In this document: positions 8,241-17,184 of the stretch, piece after piece
How positions within the stretch are numbered: position 1 is the stretch's first letter
How the letters are laid out: every line of letters starts with the position of its first letter
Origin: G001797105 sp964528155
Lineage (GTDB): Bacteria; Chloroflexota; Anaerolineae; Anaerolineales; E44-bin32
DNA length: 64,000 nucleotides
Assembly (NCBI GenBank): GCA_964528155.1
Contig: CAZGRL010000003.1
Coordinates: forward strand, 1-64,000
Direction of reading: 5' to 3'
The notes under the pieces: model-generated
The model's database searches: none
Told to the model about the DNA's origin: nothing
The model's input: only the letters and a program-made list of their open reading frames with translations
Translations under genes and position numbers: made by a program

Positions 8241-9974
8241 TCAGAGTTGCTCAACCGCCAGCGTCGATTGGCGGCGGACTCTGTCCATCTCCAGGTCAAA
8301 GATCCTCCGCCAGACTGCCAGGCTGGCCGCGTAGGTCGGGTCCATCCCGAAGTATGAGAGCGTGCCGGCGCCGAGATTCTTGCCCTTACTCAAAGGTGTA
8401 TCTGAGGCGTAGTGAATGACGCCCAGGTCGAACGGCAGACCATACAGATTCACAATCTCATTGTTCGGGTGACGCTTCGGCCGGTACATCTCATAGACCG
8501 CCGATAGGTATGGGCCGGCTTCCATCTCGATGTCGGTGTAGCCCTCCCGATAGAACACGTCCATGTAGCGCGGCGTCTGCAGGAATGTGCCCCGGACGCT
8601 GACAGCCTTCTGGTTGTCCAATAACGTTCCGTATACCAGGTCTTCCCCGAATTCCGCGGCCCTGAAACAGTTCTCGAACAGATAGGTATTCTGTGACTGC
8701 TCGTCATGCACGACGGAAGGGAGCATGACGTCTCCGATGATCCCGTTGAGTGTGGCAGCCTTGCCCATGATGTACACGCCTCGGATTTCCCCGACGCGGG
8801 TGGCGATGTAAGACAGGAATTCGAAGGATCCCATGCCGAGCGGGTACTCGATATTGACCACAATCGCATCGCTTTGGATCATCGGCTCCAGGCCCGGCGT
8901 CCGGAGACGCGGATCAAGCCAGGCTGGCCTGATTTGCTGCAGATCGACAAGTTGAACTTGCAGGTCGAAACCATAATCGCTGGTGATCCGTTGGATCCCG
9001 CAATCGCGCTCGGCCTGGGCGCGCACCTCCCGCATATCTGCACCTTCGGGAGCGGCCAGGTACTTCTTCAATACGTAGTAGAGGAAATTCTCCCGACTCG
9101 ACGGCACCTGCCGAGCTTCAATCTCGTTCCACTCTTCGAGCAGATCAGCATGCTGCGGATGCTCGAGAAACCGCAGGAGTTCCTCTTCCTGTCGAAGCGC
9201 AAAGCCGGTGAACAGGTTGACAATGCTGTGAGCATTGCTGGAGATGAAGTACACCGGCCGATGCAGGATCGACGGATTGGCATCCTCGACTCTCTCCCAC
9301 CACAGCTGGGTAGCCCGGCGATAGTCAGTCAAGGATCCTGCCAGAAGCTTGACCTTGAGATTCTTCTGCCTCGAGGCGATGGCCGACATCATCGGCCAGA
9401 AATCTTCATCCCAGACCTGGCGCAACCGATCCAGATCTTCGGGCTCGATACCGATTCCGTGCCCAAGCGCCGCCAACCCCTCATCCCCTTCGAGAGGGTC
9501 GGCCAGAAACGCCTGAACCTGCTCGCCGCGCATCAACCTGTGAAGCTTGTTCCATTCGATCTGGAAGGCCGTAAGGATTGGGATAATGTCGTCGATATCC
9601 GAGCGGCTGGCGATCAGACACCCCAGGGTGCCGTTCCCGTCATAGAAGCTTCGGCGTCTCCGGGCCTTGGCCGCGACGGGCTGCCAATCGTGCAAATCGC
9701 CCATACCACCCTGCTCGAAGACCTCCTGACTCTGCCCAAGAACCACGCGCTCTGTCTCGGTGATAGAAGAGGGGAGGCGCAATGAACTGTAAATAAAGGC
9801 CGACATGTCGGGGTAGAGGGCACGCGCCGAGGGATGCAGGGAGGAGCCCATGTTGGCATGGACTTCTTCAAGCGAACGGATCTGAACGTCGGTCGTCGAC
9901 CGGAGTAGCGAATAGTACGTCCGGATATAGAGCTCGACCTCTTCCGAGCCGGTGCGCGGAACCGTCCGGTCCAT
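8241..9974 (-). CDS. Unrecognised 577-aa protein with a nucleoside-phosphorylase-like C-terminal half
   Basis: I do not recognise the full-length family. The N-terminal half (to about residue 330) is mostly helical, with no transmembrane segment or known motif. The C-terminal part contains GKAATLNGIIGD (about 404-415) and DIEMEAGPYL (about 481-490), spaced and phrased like the phosphate/base-binding glycine loop and the ribose-binding 'MEA' motif of nucleoside phosphorylases. That resemblance is my inference. The gene lies between the small membrane protein and the Mo subunit of hydroxylase 1, nine bases after the former stops. The context suggests purine nucleoside or base metabolism. About 190 bases with no recognisable gene separate it from the Mo subunit. 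Confidence 0.8.
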   Translation of the reverse strand: MDRTVPRTGSEEVELYIRTYYSLLRSTTDVQIRSLEEVHANMGSSLHPSARALYPDMSAFIYSSLRLPSSITETERVVLGQSQEVFEQGGMGDLHDWQPVAAKARRRRSFYDGNGTLGCLIASRSDIDDIIPILTAFQIEWNKLHRLMRGEQVQAFLADPLEGDEGLAALGHGIGIEPEDLDRLRQVWDEDFWPMMSAIASRQKNLKVKLLAGSLTDYRRATQLWWERVEDANPSILHRPVYFISSNAHSIVNLFTGFALRQEEELLRFLEHPQHADLLEEWNEIEARQVPSSRENFLYYVLKKYLAAPEGADMREVRAQAERDCGIQRITSDYGFDLQVQLVDLQQIRPAWLDPRLRTPGLEPMIQSDAIVVNIEYPLGMGSFEFLSYIATRVGEIRGVYIMGKAATLNGIIGDVMLPSVVHDEQSQNTYLFENCFRAAEFGEDLVYGTLLDNQKAVSVRGTFLQTPRYMDVFYREGYTDIEMEAGPYLSAVYEMYRPKRHPNNEIVNLYGLPFDLGVIHYASDTPLSKGKNLGAGTLSYFGMDPTYAASLAVWRRIFDLEMDRVRRQSTLAVEQL

Positions 9975-9983
9975 CCTGCGTGC

Positions 9984-10370
9984 CTACCTGTTCTTTCTCG
10001 CCCGTCCCCGTCGCACCGGAGGCACGTCCGTCTCACCGAGTTTGACCGGGAAGAGGATGGCGTAGACAATGCTCAGAATGCCGTATCCGAAGACCATCAC
10101 CAAACCGGCGGCGATCAACTTCACCATGCCACCTCCGCCAAGATAGGGTGACAGCCACGTCGGAACGAACGACGGATTTAAGGCTTCGTAGGGGATGTAG
10201 ACCCAGCCGTTTTTAAAATTGGCGATAAGGAACCAGTCTGCGAAGTAGTAGCCTGCAAAGGCCAGGGCGACAAGCAGAAGACAGCCTACCCCTCGCAAGA
10301 CCGGATTCCCGCGCTTCCTGGCGGCCCGCTCCCGTTCGAGTTGCGCATATCTCCACGTGTCTCGTCCCAT
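9984..10370 (-). CDS. Small membrane protein of unknown function
   Basis: 128 residues with a basic N-terminus and two likely membrane segments, one around residues 28-50 (LLLVALAFAGYYFADWFL) and one around 82-108 (MVKLIAAGLVMVFGYGIL). It ends in a basic tail (RRGRARKNR). It lies in the hydroxylase 1 gene group between the FAD-FeS fusion and the 577-aa protein, with 9- and 32-base gaps. I do not recognise a family. It may anchor or serve the neighbouring soluble proteins, but nothing in it shows that. Confidence 0.75.
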   Translation of the reverse strand: MGRDTWRYAQLERERAARKRGNPVLRGVGCLLLVALAFAGYYFADWFLIANFKNGWVYIPYEALNPSFVPTWLSPYLGGGGMVKLIAAGLVMVFGYGILSIVYAILFPVKLGETDVPPVRRGRARKNR

Positions 10371-10402
10371 GTTTGCGTCCCCTTCCCGGAGACAGGCCTG
10401 CG

Positions 10403-11872
10403 CTAGGCGGCCTCTGTCCCCGTCACCCCCGACAATCCGGCGGGCTCAGTCTCGCGCCGATTGGCTTTGGCCGCACTCTCAAACGCTGAGATGATCTTGT
10501 AGTATCCGGTGCAGCGGCACAGGTTCCCCGTAAGCGCCTGCTGGATGTCCCACTTCGATGGGTTGGGCGTCTCCTCCAGCAGCATCGCCCCAGACATCAG
10601 GAACCCGGGCGTGCAGTATCCGCACTGAACCGCCCCTTCGTCGATGAAGGCCTGTTGGATCGGGTGCAAATGGCCGTCCCTCGCCAGCCCCTCCACAGTA
10701 ACGATCTCGGCACCGTGGGCGCGCGGCGCGGGGACCATACAAGCCATGACGCTCACCCCATCCAGGAATACCGTGCATGCTCCACACTCACCCTCTGCGC
10801 AGCCTTCCTTGGTCCCGGTCAACCCGACGTCCTCGCGGAGCAGGCGCAGGAGTGTCTTGTCGAACCCGGCTTCGAGGTCGTAGCGTTGTCCGTTGATCTG
10901 CGTGACGATCGGCGTCCCCTTCCGATGCACGTTCGCTTCTTTGAGCGGTCGATCCCATTGCCATGTTTCGGGTCGGCGAAGCATGACCGGCGGATTCGGA
11001 TAGCCCTGGCGCTCATTGCCGGCGGCAAGCGCCTGCAGAACACGTTCGGTGCAGACCCGAACCATCTCGACGCGGTAAGAGGCCGAGCCTCGAAGGTCGT
11101 CGATCGGTTTGGCCGACTGAGCCGCGGCTACGGCCGCACGGGCCACCGCATCCTCACTCAAAGTGGCTCCGTTGAGGATCTCCTCCGCGCCTTCGGCGTG
11201 AATGATCGTCGGGGCCACCGAGCCCAGGGTGACTGCCGCGCGGTGGATGCGGTCGGCCTCGAACTCGAGGACCACAGCGACGTTGATCACGGAGACCGCC
11301 TGAGCGCGGCGCAAGGCCAGCTTGTAGAACGAGCTGCGGGTTCCGGCGGCCGGCGCGGGGAATGCGATGTCAACCAACAACTCGTCATCCCGCATGACGT
11401 TGCGGCGCACGCCGGTGTAAAAGTCACTCAGCCTGACGATGCGCTCTCCATCCAACGATCGCAGGCGCACCTCGGCCTCCAGCGCCATCAGCGGCGTGAT
11501 CGAGTCATTGGCCGGCGAGGCCGTGATCAGGTTTCCGGCAACCGTCCCCCGGTTGCGGATCTGCGGCGCGCCCACCTCCCAACAAGCGCGCGCCAGGGCG
11601 AATGCCCGATCGATGATCAACTGCGATCCGGCGCAATGATTGTGTGTGGCGAGCGGTCCAAGATGGATCATCCCATCTGGATCGAGATGGATCGAGTCCA
11701 GTCCAGGGATGCGCGTGATATCAATCAGGACCTCGACGCCCGGGCGCTGGCCGCGCTCGAGTTCGAGGATGAGATCGGTCGCCCCTGCCACGATCCGGGC
11801 GCGCGGCCTGTGCTCAGCCAGGAGCGTCAGCGCCTCTTCGATCGATGTCGGGGTGAAGTACTCAGTCCACAT
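10403..11872 (-). CDS. Molybdenum hydroxylase 1, fused FAD and [2Fe-2S] subunit
   Basis: 489 residues. Residues 1 to about 290 form a CoxM/XdhB-type FAD domain (IVAGATDLILELERG; APQIRNRGTVAGNLITASP). Residues about 320-465 form a CoxS/XdhC-type [2Fe-2S] domain. It has the plant-ferredoxin-like Cys set CAEGECGACTVFLDG...C and the second cluster CGYCTPG...NLCRCTGYYK. These electron-transfer domains are normally separate genes or fused FeS-first; FAD-first fusion with FeS at the C-terminus is the less common order. It is the natural partner of the stand-alone Mo subunit at 5826-8051. Confidence 0.92.
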   Translation of the reverse strand: MWTEYFTPTSIEEALTLLAEHRPRARIVAGATDLILELERGQRPGVEVLIDITRIPGLDSIHLDPDGMIHLGPLATHNHCAGSQLIIDRAFALARACWEVGAPQIRNRGTVAGNLITASPANDSITPLMALEAEVRLRSLDGERIVRLSDFYTGVRRNVMRDDELLVDIAFPAPAAGTRSSFYKLALRRAQAVSVINVAVVLEFEADRIHRAAVTLGSVAPTIIHAEGAEEILNGATLSEDAVARAAVAAAQSAKPIDDLRGSASYRVEMVRVCTERVLQALAAGNERQGYPNPPVMLRRPETWQWDRPLKEANVHRKGTPIVTQINGQRYDLEAGFDKTLLRLLREDVGLTGTKEGCAEGECGACTVFLDGVSVMACMVPAPRAHGAEIVTVEGLARDGHLHPIQQAFIDEGAVQCGYCTPGFLMSGAMLLEETPNPSKWDIQQALTGNLCRCTGYYKIISAFESAAKANRRETEPAGLSGVTGTEAA

Positions 11873-11879
11873 CTGGCGG

Positions 11880-12701
11880 TCAGCCTTCCTTTAGCCCGCG
11901 ACGGACGCCGGCGGCATGCGCCATAGGCAGCCCGGTCCCACCGCGCCGCAGGAGGATGATCTCCGCCATCATGCTCACGGCAATCTCCTCCGGCGTCTCT
12001 GCATTCAACTCAAGCCCCATCGGAGACGTCACACGGTCGATCTTCTCTTGCGGGACTCCCATCTCTTTCAGTTCCTTGACGCAAAGCTCCCAGCGTCTGC
12101 GGGATCCGATCACGCCGATATACGCCGCCGGCGTCTCCATCAGCGCAGGCAGGCCGCCAACGTCAATCGAGATCCCGCGGGTCGTGAGCATGATGTAGGT
12201 GGACGGGTTGATCCTGATTCGCCCCGGCAGCTCCGCCAGAGGGCACAGGATCACTTCGTCCGCTTCCGAATTGGCCTCCGCCGTGGCGAACTCCGAACGA
12301 TCATCTGATACCACAACCCGGAACCCAAGCCAATGGGCCAGGTGCCCCACGGCCTTCCCGACATGCCCCCCGCCTACAATCAAGACGGTCGGGCTCGGCT
12401 CGATCGGTTCGACGAACACCTCGACCTCCCCTCCGCACACCCCGGGGTCGCCGCCGCCGAGGTCGTTCAAACTGTAGTGCAGCACGCGCGTTCTAGAGTC
12501 GCCGAGCGCCGTAAGCGACTCAGCGATCACGCGGTTCTCCAGCTCACCCCCTCCGACCGTTCCCTCGATCCGGCCATCGGGGAACACCAGCATCTTGCTC
12601 CCTTCCCGCCTTGGAACGGATCCTTGCGTGCGTATGACGATCGCCAGCGCAGCCCTTCCCCCTTGCTCAATGACCTCTCGGACGCGCTCGTAGATCTCCA
12701 T
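11880..12701 (-). CDS. xdhC: XdhC/CoxI-family molybdenum cofactor chaperone
   Basis: 273 residues from the ATG at 12701, which has AGGAG five bases upstream; an in-frame start 24 bases further up looks weaker. The N-terminal XdhC/CoxI domain carries GSVPRREGSKMLV and GTVGGGELE. The C-terminal domain has a Rossmann motif VLIVGGGHVGKAVGHLA. Family members bind the Mo cofactor, protect it, help sulfurate it and insert it into XDH-type enzymes. It lies between hydroxylases 1 and 2 and could serve either or both. Confidence 0.9.
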   Translation of the reverse strand: MEIYERVREVIEQGGRAALAIVIRTQGSVPRREGSKMLVFPDGRIEGTVGGGELENRVIAESLTALGDSRTRVLHYSLNDLGGGDPGVCGGEVEVFVEPIEPSPTVLIVGGGHVGKAVGHLAHWLGFRVVVSDDRSEFATAEANSEADEVILCPLAELPGRIRINPSTYIMLTTRGISIDVGGLPALMETPAAYIGVIGSRRRWELCVKELKEMGVPQEKIDRVTSPMGLELNAETPEEIAVSMMAEIILLRRGGTGLPMAHAAGVRRGLKEG

Positions 12702-12775
12702 TTCCACTCCTGGTCGCTTGTCCACGGGCTCAGCCGCCGGTCCAGGCTCTCGTCCAGTCTACCATTCGGGCCTTT

Positions 12776-15700
12776 TCAGCCGCCCCGCTCGCCCTTTCCG
12801 GCGCCGGCCCGGATGGCCCGCCACAGTCGCTCCGGCGTTACCGGGGCAACATCGACATCCGCTCCGCAAGCGTCCCGAACGGCGTTGCCCACCGCCGGGG
12901 CGACCCCGTCCATGGGGATTTCGGCGACGGCCTTGACCCCGAACGGATGGGTCGGCTCGAAGGTCTCGACGAAGATGGTCTCCAGGGACGGCATCTCATG
13001 CGCCGCGAAGATATGGTAATCCCGCAAATCAACCTCGCGCGCCACGCCGTGATCGTCATAGAGCATCTCTTCGCACACTGCATAACCAAGCGCCTGGGTC
13101 ATGCCTCCCTCGACCTGCCCCGAGGCCGTGAGCGGGTTGACGATCACACCCGAATCGACCGCCATCACCAGCTTCTCCACGGTGAGATTGCCGGTTTCTA
13201 TGTCCACCAACACCTGGGCGAACTGCGCCGCGAAAGGCGGGGGTGAAGCCGGAGAGACGTAGGAGCCGATCCCCATGATCTGCTCTTGGTCCTCCTCGTG
13301 CAGTGCATGGAGCGCCACTTCGCCCAGCGTCACCGAGCGACCATCCGGCGCCCACGCCTGCCCATCAGCCAGACGAATCTGATCGGGTCCGATCGCTTCC
13401 CCCGTCTCCTGGCTGAGCATCTTGGCCGCACGCACGCGGATGCGCTCCGCGACTTGCTGGGCGGCGCGGACGACCGCCGTTCCGGAAATATACGTGGTGC
13501 TGGAAGCGTAGGCCCCTTTGTCGAACGGTGTGAAATCGGTGTCCGACGAGTACACGATGATGTCCTCAAGCGGTGCACCCAACACTTCGGCCGCCTGCTG
13601 TGCGAGGACCGTATCGGAGCCGGTGCCGAGGTCGGTGGCGCCGACGAGTAGATTGAACGAGCCATCATCATTGATCTTGATGCTGGCGCCGCCCATGTCG
13701 AGATAAGGGATCGCCGTCCCCTGCATCACAGTGGCCAGGCCAATCCCGCGTCGAAGATGAGGCTTGCCGGGGACGACGTGCCAGTCCTGATTGCCATACT
13801 TCTCATGCCAGCCGATCGCCGCGGCACCTTGCGCGACGCAGTCTGCCAGACCGCAGGTGTTGATTGTCTCGGGCCGCGGCTCGCGACCTTCAGACCAGGC
13901 GGTGCTGAACGGGTGCAGTTCCCCGGCGCGAAGCGTGTTCTTCAGGCGGAACGCCAGGGCGTCCAGCCCCAACATGCGAGCGACCTTCTCCATGTGCCTC
14001 TCGAGCGGCCAATAGCCCTGAGGGACGCCGTAGCCGCGATAGGCACCGGATGGCGGTGTGTTGGTGTACACGATGTCAGCGTAGAAGCGGATGTTGGGCG
14101 ATTGACGATATGGGCCGTCGCCGACGTACAACGCCATCGCCTTGTGACCCGTGTTTCCAGTAACCGTCAGCGCGTGACAACCGTAGGCACCCGTGTCACT
14201 CAGTGCGTACATCTCATTGGCGGTGATCGTACCGTCGCGTTTCACCCCGGTTTTCATCTTGATGCGCATCGGATGACGGGAGCGGGCGGCGAAGAACTCT
14301 TCGGCCCGGGTGTACTCGAAACGGACCGGCCGTCCCGTGGCGATCGTAAGGTGTGCGGCCACATCCTCGACGAGAACCTCTTGCTTGCCGCCGAACCCAC
14401 CGCCGATTCTCGGCTTGATCACGCGGATCCGCTTGGGCGGAAGCCCGAGGACCGGAGCGATCTGCCGTCGCACGTGAAACGGCACTTGCGTGCTGGTCCG
14501 AATCACCAGACGGTCATCCTCATCCCAATAAGTGACCACTACATGGGGCTCGATCGAAACCTGTTGAACCTTGGGGACCTCATACTCTCCTTCAACGATC
14601 AGGTCCGCATCCTTGAAACCGCGCTCCACGTCCCCGATGTCGATGCGGATCTCCGCGGCCAGATTCCGGCTGGCATCGGAGTCAGCGAAGTCGACATATT
14701 CGGGTTCGTCGTGGATCTGCGGCGCGTCCTCATCCATGGCATGCCGCGAATCGAGGATCGTCGGCACAGGCTCGTATTGCACTTTGATGAGCTCGAGGGC
14801 TTTCTCGGCCGTGGCCTCGTCTTCGGCAGCAACGAACGCAACCCGGTCTCCGACGAAACGAACCTTGTGGTCGAGCGAGAATGTATCCAGCGGGCCTGGA
14901 ATCGGGTGCGATTGTCCGGCCGTGGAATATACCACCCGCGGGACGTCCTTCCACGTCAGAACCGCGGCCACACCTGGCAGGGCCAGCGCTTCGGTGGCAT
15001 CGATCTTCTTGATGCGCGCATGGGCGACAGGGCTGTGCAGAACTTTGCCCACCAGCATCCCGCGCATCTCAAGGTCGGCTGTGAATGCCGGTTTGCCTTG
15101 CACCAGTTTCACGGCGTCGACCTTGGGCTCGGGACGGCCGACGGAAGACCGCGTCTCCGGACCCGAAGCCACCTGGATCCTGGGCATCACGCCCGTACGT
15201 ATGGCCAACTCTGGGCCCGCCCCTTGCGGCATCGGACCGGCCTCCCCCTCCCCCGCGACCGCGAAGAGATCCGAGGGCGCGGGAATAGGGGCCTCGATCG
15301 GTTCCACCGGCTCACCCCGCAACACTGCCGCCGCCCGCAGCACGGCCTGAACCGGCTTCAGATAGCCTGTGCAACGGCACAAGATCCCCGACAGCGCCTG
15401 ACGAATTTCTGCCTCGGAAGGATCCGGCTCCCGGCTGAGCAAGCTTCCCGCCGCCAGTATCATCGCCGGGGTGCAGAAGCCACACTGGATGGCCCCGGTT
15501 TCCACAAACGCCCGTTGCAGGGCGCTCAGGCCGGCCGTGTGCTTCCATCCGTGCTCGGGATGCTCACCGATCGCCTCGATCGTCGTGATCGTTTTGCCTT
15601 CCGCCTGGGCGGCCAGCATCACGCAACTGTTGACCGGTTCTCCATCAATCAAGACGGTGCACGCGCCGCAATCGCCTGTTTCGCATCCATGCTTTACGCC

Positions 15701-15799
15701 GAATATGCCCAGGTATTCGCGCAGCGCCGCCAGGAGCAAAGTCTGGGGTGGAACGTCCAATTCGACCTGTTCACCGTTGAGGGTGAAACCAACATTCAT
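12776..15799 (-). CDS. Molybdenum hydroxylase 2, fused [2Fe-2S] and Mo-cofactor subunit
   Basis: 1007 residues from the ATG at 15797-15799. The open frame extends 75 bases further up, but the internal ATG overlaps the stop of the FAD gene as ATGA and starts directly with the ferredoxin fold. Residues 1 to about 155 hold the [2Fe-2S] domain (CETGDCGACTVLIDG...C; CGFCTPAM...ILCRCTGYLK). After a Pro/Glu-rich linker comes the large Mo domain with RIGGGFGGKQEV and PPSGAYRGYGVPQ. The catalytic Glu is in FGVKAVAEIPM (about residue 960). It forms a two-gene enzyme with the FAD gene. Substrate unknown; a purine or purine-derived heterocycle is likely from context. Confidence 0.93.
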   Translation of the reverse strand: MNVGFTLNGEQVELDVPPQTLLLAALREYLGIFGVKHGCETGDCGACTVLIDGEPVNSCVMLAAQAEGKTITTIEAIGEHPEHGWKHTAGLSALQRAFVETGAIQCGFCTPAMILAAGSLLSREPDPSEAEIRQALSGILCRCTGYLKPVQAVLRAAAVLRGEPVEPIEAPIPAPSDLFAVAGEGEAGPMPQGAGPELAIRTGVMPRIQVASGPETRSSVGRPEPKVDAVKLVQGKPAFTADLEMRGMLVGKVLHSPVAHARIKKIDATEALALPGVAAVLTWKDVPRVVYSTAGQSHPIPGPLDTFSLDHKVRFVGDRVAFVAAEDEATAEKALELIKVQYEPVPTILDSRHAMDEDAPQIHDEPEYVDFADSDASRNLAAEIRIDIGDVERGFKDADLIVEGEYEVPKVQQVSIEPHVVVTYWDEDDRLVIRTSTQVPFHVRRQIAPVLGLPPKRIRVIKPRIGGGFGGKQEVLVEDVAAHLTIATGRPVRFEYTRAEEFFAARSRHPMRIKMKTGVKRDGTITANEMYALSDTGAYGCHALTVTGNTGHKAMALYVGDGPYRQSPNIRFYADIVYTNTPPSGAYRGYGVPQGYWPLERHMEKVARMLGLDALAFRLKNTLRAGELHPFSTAWSEGREPRPETINTCGLADCVAQGAAAIGWHEKYGNQDWHVVPGKPHLRRGIGLATVMQGTAIPYLDMGGASIKINDDGSFNLLVGATDLGTGSDTVLAQQAAEVLGAPLEDIIVYSSDTDFTPFDKGAYASSTTYISGTAVVRAAQQVAERIRVRAAKMLSQETGEAIGPDQIRLADGQAWAPDGRSVTLGEVALHALHEEDQEQIMGIGSYVSPASPPPFAAQFAQVLVDIETGNLTVEKLVMAVDSGVIVNPLTASGQVEGGMTQALGYAVCEEMLYDDHGVAREVDLRDYHIFAAHEMPSLETIFVETFEPTHPFGVKAVAEIPMDGVAPAVGNAVRDACGADVDVAPVTPERLWRAIRAGAGKGERGG

Positions 15800-16578
15800 G
15801 GCGCCACCCCCTCCCGGATCAACCTCCGGACCAGGACGCCGGCGACCTCCGACCGGTACTCGGCACTGCCCCAAGCGTCGCCGGCCTCGGCGTAGGCTCT
15901 GGAGGCAAGTCGCCCCAATTCATCAGCAGCACTCTCGGATTCGGGCTCCCCTTCGATCGCCGGCACCAGGATCGGTCTTGCGCCATAGCCCCCGAGGGCC
16001 ACGCGAAGTTGTCTCTGTCCGCCCTCGGGCTCAATCTGGGCCACAGCCGCGCACACAATCGGCCGATCGGCGGGCGAGCGGGCAACTTGCTCGTATGCCA
16101 GCCATCGCGGCCGTGGGATCGAAACCGTCGTAATCAGTCGGTCCGACTCCTGACGGTCGCGGCGCGCCAGGAGTTCATCCAGATCAACGTTCTCGCCCCC
16201 CGGCTGCAGGTCGACATGTGTGTCAAGCGCAAGCAGTGTGGTGACCAGCGGGGATCGGCCATCCGCCGAGATCAAGGTGCCAGCGAGAGTCGCCACGTTG
16301 CGCAAGTTCCAGCCCGCCTCCAGGTGAGAGGCATGAGCCAGGGCGCCCAGGACGGGGTCTCCAATCTCTGCGAGCGACTGCAGGGTCACGCACGCGCCGG
16401 CGATCACCTTCGGCTCGGTCACCTCAAGCGTGTCGAGCCCGATGTCTTGCAGATCGACGACCGATGACAACCCACGAAGCCGCGGGGCCAGACTGGTCCC
16501 ACCGGCCAGAGGTAGTCCCTCCTTCAGGAGGGCTAGAGCTTCATCAAGAGATCGCGCGCGGTGATATTCCATGTTCAT
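15796..16578 (-). CDS. Molybdenum hydroxylase 2, FAD subunit
   Basis: 260 residues, CoxM/XdhB family. It has the FAD-binding motif PLAGGTSLAPRL, a second motif GWNLRNVATLAGTLISADG, and a C-terminal CO dehydrogenase flavoprotein-like domain. It passes electrons from the FeS clusters of the partner to an acceptor. The stop overlaps the partner's ATG (ATGA), so translation is coupled. Two candidate ATGs lie two codons apart; GGAAAG precedes them and does not decide between them. The protein is shorter than most XdhB proteins (about 290 aa), but both FAD motifs are intact. Confidence 0.9.
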   Translation of the reverse strand: MNMEYHRARSLDEALALLKEGLPLAGGTSLAPRLRGLSSVVDLQDIGLDTLEVTEPKVIAGACVTLQSLAEIGDPVLGALAHASHLEAGWNLRNVATLAGTLISADGRSPLVTTLLALDTHVDLQPGGENVDLDELLARRDRQESDRLITTVSIPRPRWLAYEQVARSPADRPIVCAAVAQIEPEGGQRQLRVALGGYGARPILVPAIEGEPESESAADELGRLASRAYAEAGDAWGSAEYRSEVAGVLVRRLIREGVAP

Positions 16579-16637
16579 CGTCTTTCCAACTTGCGTCCGC
16601 TACGACGACGTTCAGCTCTCTCCGGCGGACTCCATCG

Positions 16638-17174
16638 TCAGTCTTCATAAACGCGCCAACCGAGTTGCTCCAGTCGCTCGAGGTCTTCAGGAGCCCCGGC
16701 GTAGTCGATCAGTGTTGCCTCCGCCTCGGCGCCGACCGTTCCATCCGGCAGGATCAGCTCGCCCCGACCCGTGGTGAGCTGGCCCTTCTTGCGCTCGACT
16801 TTTCCCACCAACCGCAGCGGCACGCCGACCGGGACCGGCTTGCGGTAGCGCAGCGAGAGCCTGGCCGTCAGCGTGAAGTGGGTCGGATCGCCTGACATCG
16901 CTGCGCGACCGATCACTTCGTCAAGCATCGCCGCCATGATGCCCCCGTGGACCAGACCGGGATAGCCCTGATATTCTTCGGGGACGGTATAGCCAGCTTC
17001 CGCCTGATCTGGGCCCGCGTCGTAGAACGTCAGCTTGAGACCAACGCTGCTTTCGAGCCCGCACACAAAACAATGGCGTGAGTTGGGCTGTTTCGTCCGG
17101 CCCACACCGGGGGCAACTTCGTTCGGGCTTTCCCCCGACCCAGACACAGCAGGCTCGCAGGATTGACCTGTCAT
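16638..17174 (-). CDS. PaaI-family hotdog thioesterase
   Basis: 178 residues. After a low-complexity N-terminus comes NSRHCFVCGLESSVGLKL and the hotdog core with the catalytic-type motif GLVHGGIMAAMLDEVIG. The family hydrolyses acyl-CoA thioesters in the cytoplasm. It sits 10 bases after the LLM oxidoreductase and about 60 bases before the FAD gene of hydroxylase 2, so it is probably co-transcribed. The link to purine or F420 chemistry is not evident; it might release CoA esters formed from the catabolic end products. Confidence 0.82.
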   Translation of the reverse strand: MTGQSCEPAVSGSGESPNEVAPGVGRTKQPNSRHCFVCGLESSVGLKLTFYDAGPDQAEAGYTVPEEYQGYPGLVHGGIMAAMLDEVIGRAAMSGDPTHFTLTARLSLRYRKPVPVGVPLRLVGKVERKKGQLTTGRGELILPDGTVGAEAEATLIDYAGAPEDLERLEQLGWRVYED

Positions 17175-17184
17175 GATCCGTCCT

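Noticed and set aside
15797..15874. Upstream extension of the hydroxylase 2 FeS-Mo protein by 25 residues
   Set aside because: The extra residues are Gly/Pro/Arg-rich, lie inside the FAD gene and precede a perfect ATGA-coupled start followed directly by the ferredoxin fold.
13757..15895. A 712-codon open frame on the plus strand, antisense to hydroxylase 2
   Set aside because: It mirrors the codon structure of the real gene in high-GC DNA, has no recognisable domain and no ribosome-binding site; similar antisense frames lie opposite hydroxylase 3 and adenine deaminase.
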